DNA from: Lineus longissimus
Taxonomy: Eukaryota > Nemertea > Pilidiophora > Heteronemertea > Lineidae
NCBI RefSeq assembly: GCF_910592395.1
Contig: NC_088316.1
Coordinates: 5,954,001-6,018,000, forward strand
Length of the DNA: 64,000 bases
Direction: 5' to 3'
Position numbers and translations under genes: made by a program. Position 1 is the first letter of the stretch, and each line of letters starts with the position of its first letter. This document shows, one piece after another, positions 59,171 to 64,000 of the stretch. A model generated the notes under the pieces. The model had not been told where the DNA came from. It ran no database searches and saw nothing but the letters and a program-made list of their open reading frames with translations.

Positions 59171-59174
59171 TTAA

Positions 59175-62100
59175 GTTTTAATTCTGACTAATTGATATTT
59201 TTGGCAGTCACAAATGTCTCTATCCACGTGATCACCATGATAACAATACTGATGGATACTTACAAAATCTTGATATTGAACCAAACTGTATACATTTTTT
59301 CTTTACTTCTGCTTTCACGTGACGTCATCACCTGTCATACTGGCGAGACGGACGAAAGAAAGCAAGTCCAAAGGACCATGACAGTATTAGATTTAGGTAA
59401 GTCACACATGACAATTCATTGTTCTACCCTCCTAGCCGTGAAAACATTCTAGATGACACTTTATATGATAATGTGTCATTGACTGCCAATGGAAGACCCG
59501 ATAATGATGCAACAACAAAAGGAAAATTATTTAAGTTTGCGTCTGATTAAATCGATAGTGCACAAACATATGAGAAACAAGCAGCAGCGCTATATGCTCG
59601 CTCCGATATTATTGACAGCATTCTCCAACATGAATAAGATATTCACACATGATCTGTTAAATTGCCTCACAGAGTGTGAATTGAAGGAGCCTTATACTGT
59701 ACGTTTGCGGGTCAATAATCCACAATATTTATGACAGAATCGTTCAAATACATTGTACTCTACACTCTTAAAAATAAGAATTTCGAGTTATTTGGATTAT
59801 TTTTTTAATATTGATGTTTTGAGAACGATCGATCGTTCCAATTATCGGAATCAATTTGGAAGAGGATGATCATGAAACAGTGTAAATTCGATAGGCCTAT
59901 GCTACAAACTACCAATATTTCGATTCATTAAAGGCGATACATGTAAATATACGATCACGATAGTTAATGTTATTCCTCGTTAGGACGGTTGTCCTGCAGT
60001 AAACTCAGTGCTCATTTCCGAAATATCATTATTCGGCTACATTGTAGAGTACTGAGGCCGTATAGGTGTATCCGGATATGACCACGGTCTCGCGCCCATC
60101 CGGATAAGACCTCCAATATAGATTGTGCCCATTGTTCTTTTACAATAACCTTATTAATATTTACGACCAATTCAACATAAAATAAGGCTTGTTTGCTTGT
60201 TTGTGCTCAATTGGCTATTAAAAAACTAATGAAAGGGACTATGATACATGATATGGGGACCATCCATATGGAAAATTTGTATAAATGTCCATGACGAATA
60301 TCCCAAGCACCTCATGAGATCACGACTCTTACCTGCATTTCCAATTCATTCTCCATCACAGGACCAGGCCAGTTTCATCCCAGCCTCTGTGTTTAATTCG
60401 TATCAACAGGATATCCGTAAAAGACCTTTGTCATCAAATTATACGTATCCACACAGTCAAGTAAAAGACCACTGAATGTTCTAAGTATTGACAGAGACCA
60501 TTAAAACTGGACCAGTACTAAAATGTCCACAGTCCGTCGGCCAGTGAATGCTTCAAGTATCGACGCCGTCCACCACTAATCACTATATACGTTTACAAAT
60601 ATCCACTGACATAAACTAGCCACTAGTCTAACGGGTATGCGCAACGTACGATATATAGTATATCAACTGCCTTTTAGTAAAAGGTATCTAGTCTAACATA
60701 TCCACAGACTACAATGCAGTAAATGCATCTGAATTATCCTCACGGTCGGCCTTTTAAATTAAAGACGATGAATCTGATCCTGCAGATACAACCCTCACTT
60801 AAAATCGTACCAACTCCAACCGGTTACAAAAGAAACATGCCGGCTGCAAATCCACGAGTTTGAAATTTAGCTATTCCCGCCCAACACGTGTTCCGAAACG
60901 ACCAGAAACTCCCCCTTATTGAGGGATCCAATAGCCAACAGGGCTCCACAACTGGTCAATGATGCGTTTAGATGTCGACTGCTAACAGATGAAGCCTCTC
61001 CATTCACCGCGTCATCGTTCAGCTCAAGGAATATTGACACTGGTGATGCATGGCATATCTGCCACGTGCGAATGGTTGTTACCGGTAGCGACATAGTGGG
61101 GGTAATTGGTACTGAAAACAAACAGTCTGTGTTTCCATCTATCATCGCTCAAAAGAATAGCATGATAATCACCAGAAAATTAAAAGTTGGATACTTCCTT
61201 CTTATCCGCTCCCCGGATATGGTCAAGGTCAGTATAGACTATAAAGAGAGACTGCAGGCAGGTTTGTGGTATCCCTGTGAATTGTATGCACAAGTATGGT
61301 AATAGCTTTGCCTGGACTTGACAGAAATATCGGTTATCGAGCTGGAAAGTGGCGATGAACCTCGGCGATTGGCATACTGTCAGAAGTATTCGTCCATAAA
61401 TAGCAGTGTTTCGCGACACTTACGATGCTATCAATTGGTAAATTTCAGTGATAGACATTAAAAAGGAGCAGAGCTATTTGTGAAAGTCCCCCATTGTCAG
61501 AATTTGATACCTAGAACTGTATATGATGCTGTAGTATTGTTCCACACTCTTATAGTCCTTATCAAACCTTTATTTTAATACAAGTGACGTTTCAGTAGTG
61601 AGGGATATTTACAGCATATTGCGAAAACCACTTCAATCATTTCAAGTACCGAAAACAAGTGGTTGGGTACCCCGGATGAAAGAAAATACCACGGCTCTCA
61701 ATCGTGAATTGTCTTGTATTTCAGATCGAGGGCCTACAAAGTCCAGGCCGAGTATATGCAAAGAGAGTGTTCGACAGTGTATGAAGTACAATGTAGCCAA
61801 ATGGATCCGGAGCCATTGGAAAACAACCTGGACTTATTGGAAAATACCTGGAATGCCTAACATTCAGATCATGTCGAAAACCGACCAGTACACGGTAAAC
61901 AGTCAGGATGAATGGAAGTAAGATATACCCGAGGATTCTGTGCGTTTTAGATGTCTTTCTGTCGACTTTTTGTGCTGTAGACGCGGGGGATAATGACAAG
62001 AAAAGGATGGTATACGGTGAATGCCGTCACGACTAGGGTGAAACATCGCAAACGCCGGTCTATCATGCGATGCAAAATGTAAGCTGATGTTTCTCAGACG

Positions 62101-64000
62101 CAAGTCTCACACGGTATGCGTTTCTTCTTGCAGATTACAATTGGTGTTCCGGCAAGAAGTGTTCCTTGATTGCAACGACTTTTTTTTACTCGATCGTGTC
62201 ATTTTTTTCGTTTTCCACTTATTTTGATCTTGATTTGCAAAGGATCAGTATAATTGTGAATGAATTTACCCCCTTTGAACCACAAATACATGTAGGCCTA
62301 TATATTTTCATTTAAAAGATATTTTTGCGGTGTGAACCCAACTGGGCAGATGTCATGTTTTCATCGACTGTTCATGTAACGTGTAGGCTGTGACATATCA
62401 TTCTGTAGACCAAGATACAGTATAAAATTAAGTGTGGTATAAGGCCTAATACGGGCGCCAAATTCACGTCTCTGTCAGTCTCAGTTCATTTTAATCTGAA
62501 CTCAAGAGTAACAGTATTTGGGGGGGGGGGGGGTATTATTCTGGGACCTCCGATTTAGCAGTAAAATCGGCTTTTGCGAAATGGAGTGAGATGGGGAGTT
62601 GTACGACAAAAAAATCAACCCTAATGTGAAGGAGCTGACTTACTTTCAAAAAGTAGGCCTTCCAATACCACTTGAACTACTGAACTCTTAAACATGCCTT
62701 GTTGCAGATTCTGTGTAGTTTTATTTAATCATACATGTAATTAGTATTATCATACCTCATTAGTATCTGGGCCAATCACGTCGCGTCATTCGCCGTATTA
62801 AACGTACCTTGCGATAATTTTTACTATTCTATGGCATTATTCTACTGATGACGTCATCGATGACGCGTTATTGCACCGTCCAGGTGCCGACTCGACTCAA
62901 ATTATAATGCACCGTACTTATTAAAACGGGCATGAGGCATGATAAAATAAATATTGCACGTCAACCCATAGAATATTCTTGAATCTGGGGTAGGTAGCCG
63001 AGGTAATTAAAGCAGCTCCGTTTCGCAGAGTAACTGTTCCCCGCAATATTGTATACCGCCAAATATTTGCGCCTCCCTATTGATACACCTCTCTATTTTG
63101 CGCTTCGCGAAAGTTTCTCAAAAGTGAAAGTATTTTCACGATTTTAATTTTGAAATGTCTGTGAAAATATTTTTCCAATAAAAAATACATAATTCGCAAT
63201 TTTTTTTCGCAAATCGAAGGAATTTGCGAAATCCGCTAAAACAAGGCAAGATCAAAAGATACGGGAAAGATTCTAAAGTTACACTGGTTTTTTTGGGTCA
63301 AAGTAAAAAAACATTGAAATAGTGAAAATAGGCCCATGGATTATCGTTATCTGATAACCTCGGGTTTAAAGCCATTTTAATCGTGTATTTACGTTTTGTA
63401 TATATGGAAATGAGGTCATACTATCTCCAAATCGCCGTAAGCAAAGACTATGTGATAATTTGTTGGTCATTGCATGCATACAAGTCTAGATATAACAATA
63501 CTACATATCACGTACACTAGATTTCAATGACACGAATGAAATTTGCTTATAAAAGAAACAGTCGACAGCATTTTTTGAAATAGGTAGGTAATTATGTCGT
63601 AAGATCTTGGAAGGGGATGGTTTTGTACAAAAATTGACTATTTCAGTTTCGTCCGGAGTCAAAATCAATTCAAAGTTAGTCGGTCACGAGACTTTGTCTA
63701 CTTTTTGGGATTCTCCCAACATGCCCCACCGAGCTTTGTTTTTTTAATGTGTAACTTGTCCGAGAGTATGAAAAACAGTATAGTTGAATATCGGTATGAA
63801 ACTCTGTTGGTAACTTGATTTCTTTGAAAGTGTCAACAGTGATCCTGTTTTATGGTGTATTGGGTGGACGTGTGACGTACTTCTGATGGAGACACGGTTC
63901 TTTTCAGGATCAAATTCTGATCGGTTCCAAACTGATTGTCAATTTTTGAAAAATGCTCAAAAAATATTTTTCTGCCAGAATCTGCTTTCGCTGCAACTTC
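59175..64000. other. No recognisable gene
   Basis: Open frames at 59489-59734, 60919-61302 and 61598-61921 have true starts but no domains, and opposing frames are equally open. CTACACTCTTAAAAATAAGAA near 59761 resembles a transposon left end, but its partner was not found. A G run lies at 62521-62533. The last 1.5 kb is AT-rich. Confidence 0.4.

Noticed and set aside
1-64000. CRISPR array, rRNA genes, bacterial operons
   Set aside because: No regularly spaced identical repeats, no rRNA-like blocks, and the intron-bearing genes indicate animal DNA.

Overview
This window looks like nuclear DNA from a multicellular animal, most plausibly a marine invertebrate. The evidence is AT-rich intergenic sequence, spliceosomal introns with GT..AG borders, tRNA-derived SINEs, many homopolymer C/G runs, and a mix of animal DNA transposons (CACTA-like, pogo, PIF/Harbinger, TTAA-target MITEs, fold-back elements) with a decayed Ty3/gypsy fragment. 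Repeated TACATGTA and TAGGCCTA words and the SINE type suggest a deuterostome such as an echinoderm or hemichordate, but the exact group is a guess. I see no host gene I can name; most interpretable coding sequence is transposon-derived.

Layout. 1-2900: gene-free, repeat-bearing DNA. 2622-7317: the most interesting locus, on the minus strand. An intact 857-codon ORF (two C2H2 fingers plus a CACTA/EnSpm-like transposase core) lies inside an intron of a second, same-strand, phase-compatible spliced gene with a SAM-like exon and three downstream exons. Its 3' end is locally duplicated around an 81-bp inverted repeat. 9440-9720: a CpG-rich, promoter-like patch. 11085-11983: an orphan single-exon ORF of about 300 codons. 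13521-15110: a broken Ty3/gypsy pol. 17061-17878: a MITE split by a near-perfect 362-bp palindrome. 19-25 kb: several dispersed-repeat pairs, MITEs and a SINE. 25979-28002: an almost complete pogo element with 106-bp TIRs, TA target duplication and a broken two-exon transposase. 36639-39907: a 3.27-kb PIF/Harbinger-like element with 57-bp TIRs, a two-exon transposase carrying one nonsense codon, and a convergent multi-exon second gene. 42-59 kb: MITEs, fold-backs, a degenerate tandem array and a pogo helix-turn-helix fragment. 59.2-64 kb: no recognisable gene.

Functional reading. The window is mainly a record of several transposon families. At least three MITE families share TTAA flanks and 5'-AGG termini, which implies one TTAA-target transposase family (Kolobok- or piggyBac-like) encoded elsewhere in the genome. 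The SAM-like/CACTA-like nested locus is the only apparently intact protein-coding transposon locus and the best candidate for an under-described system.
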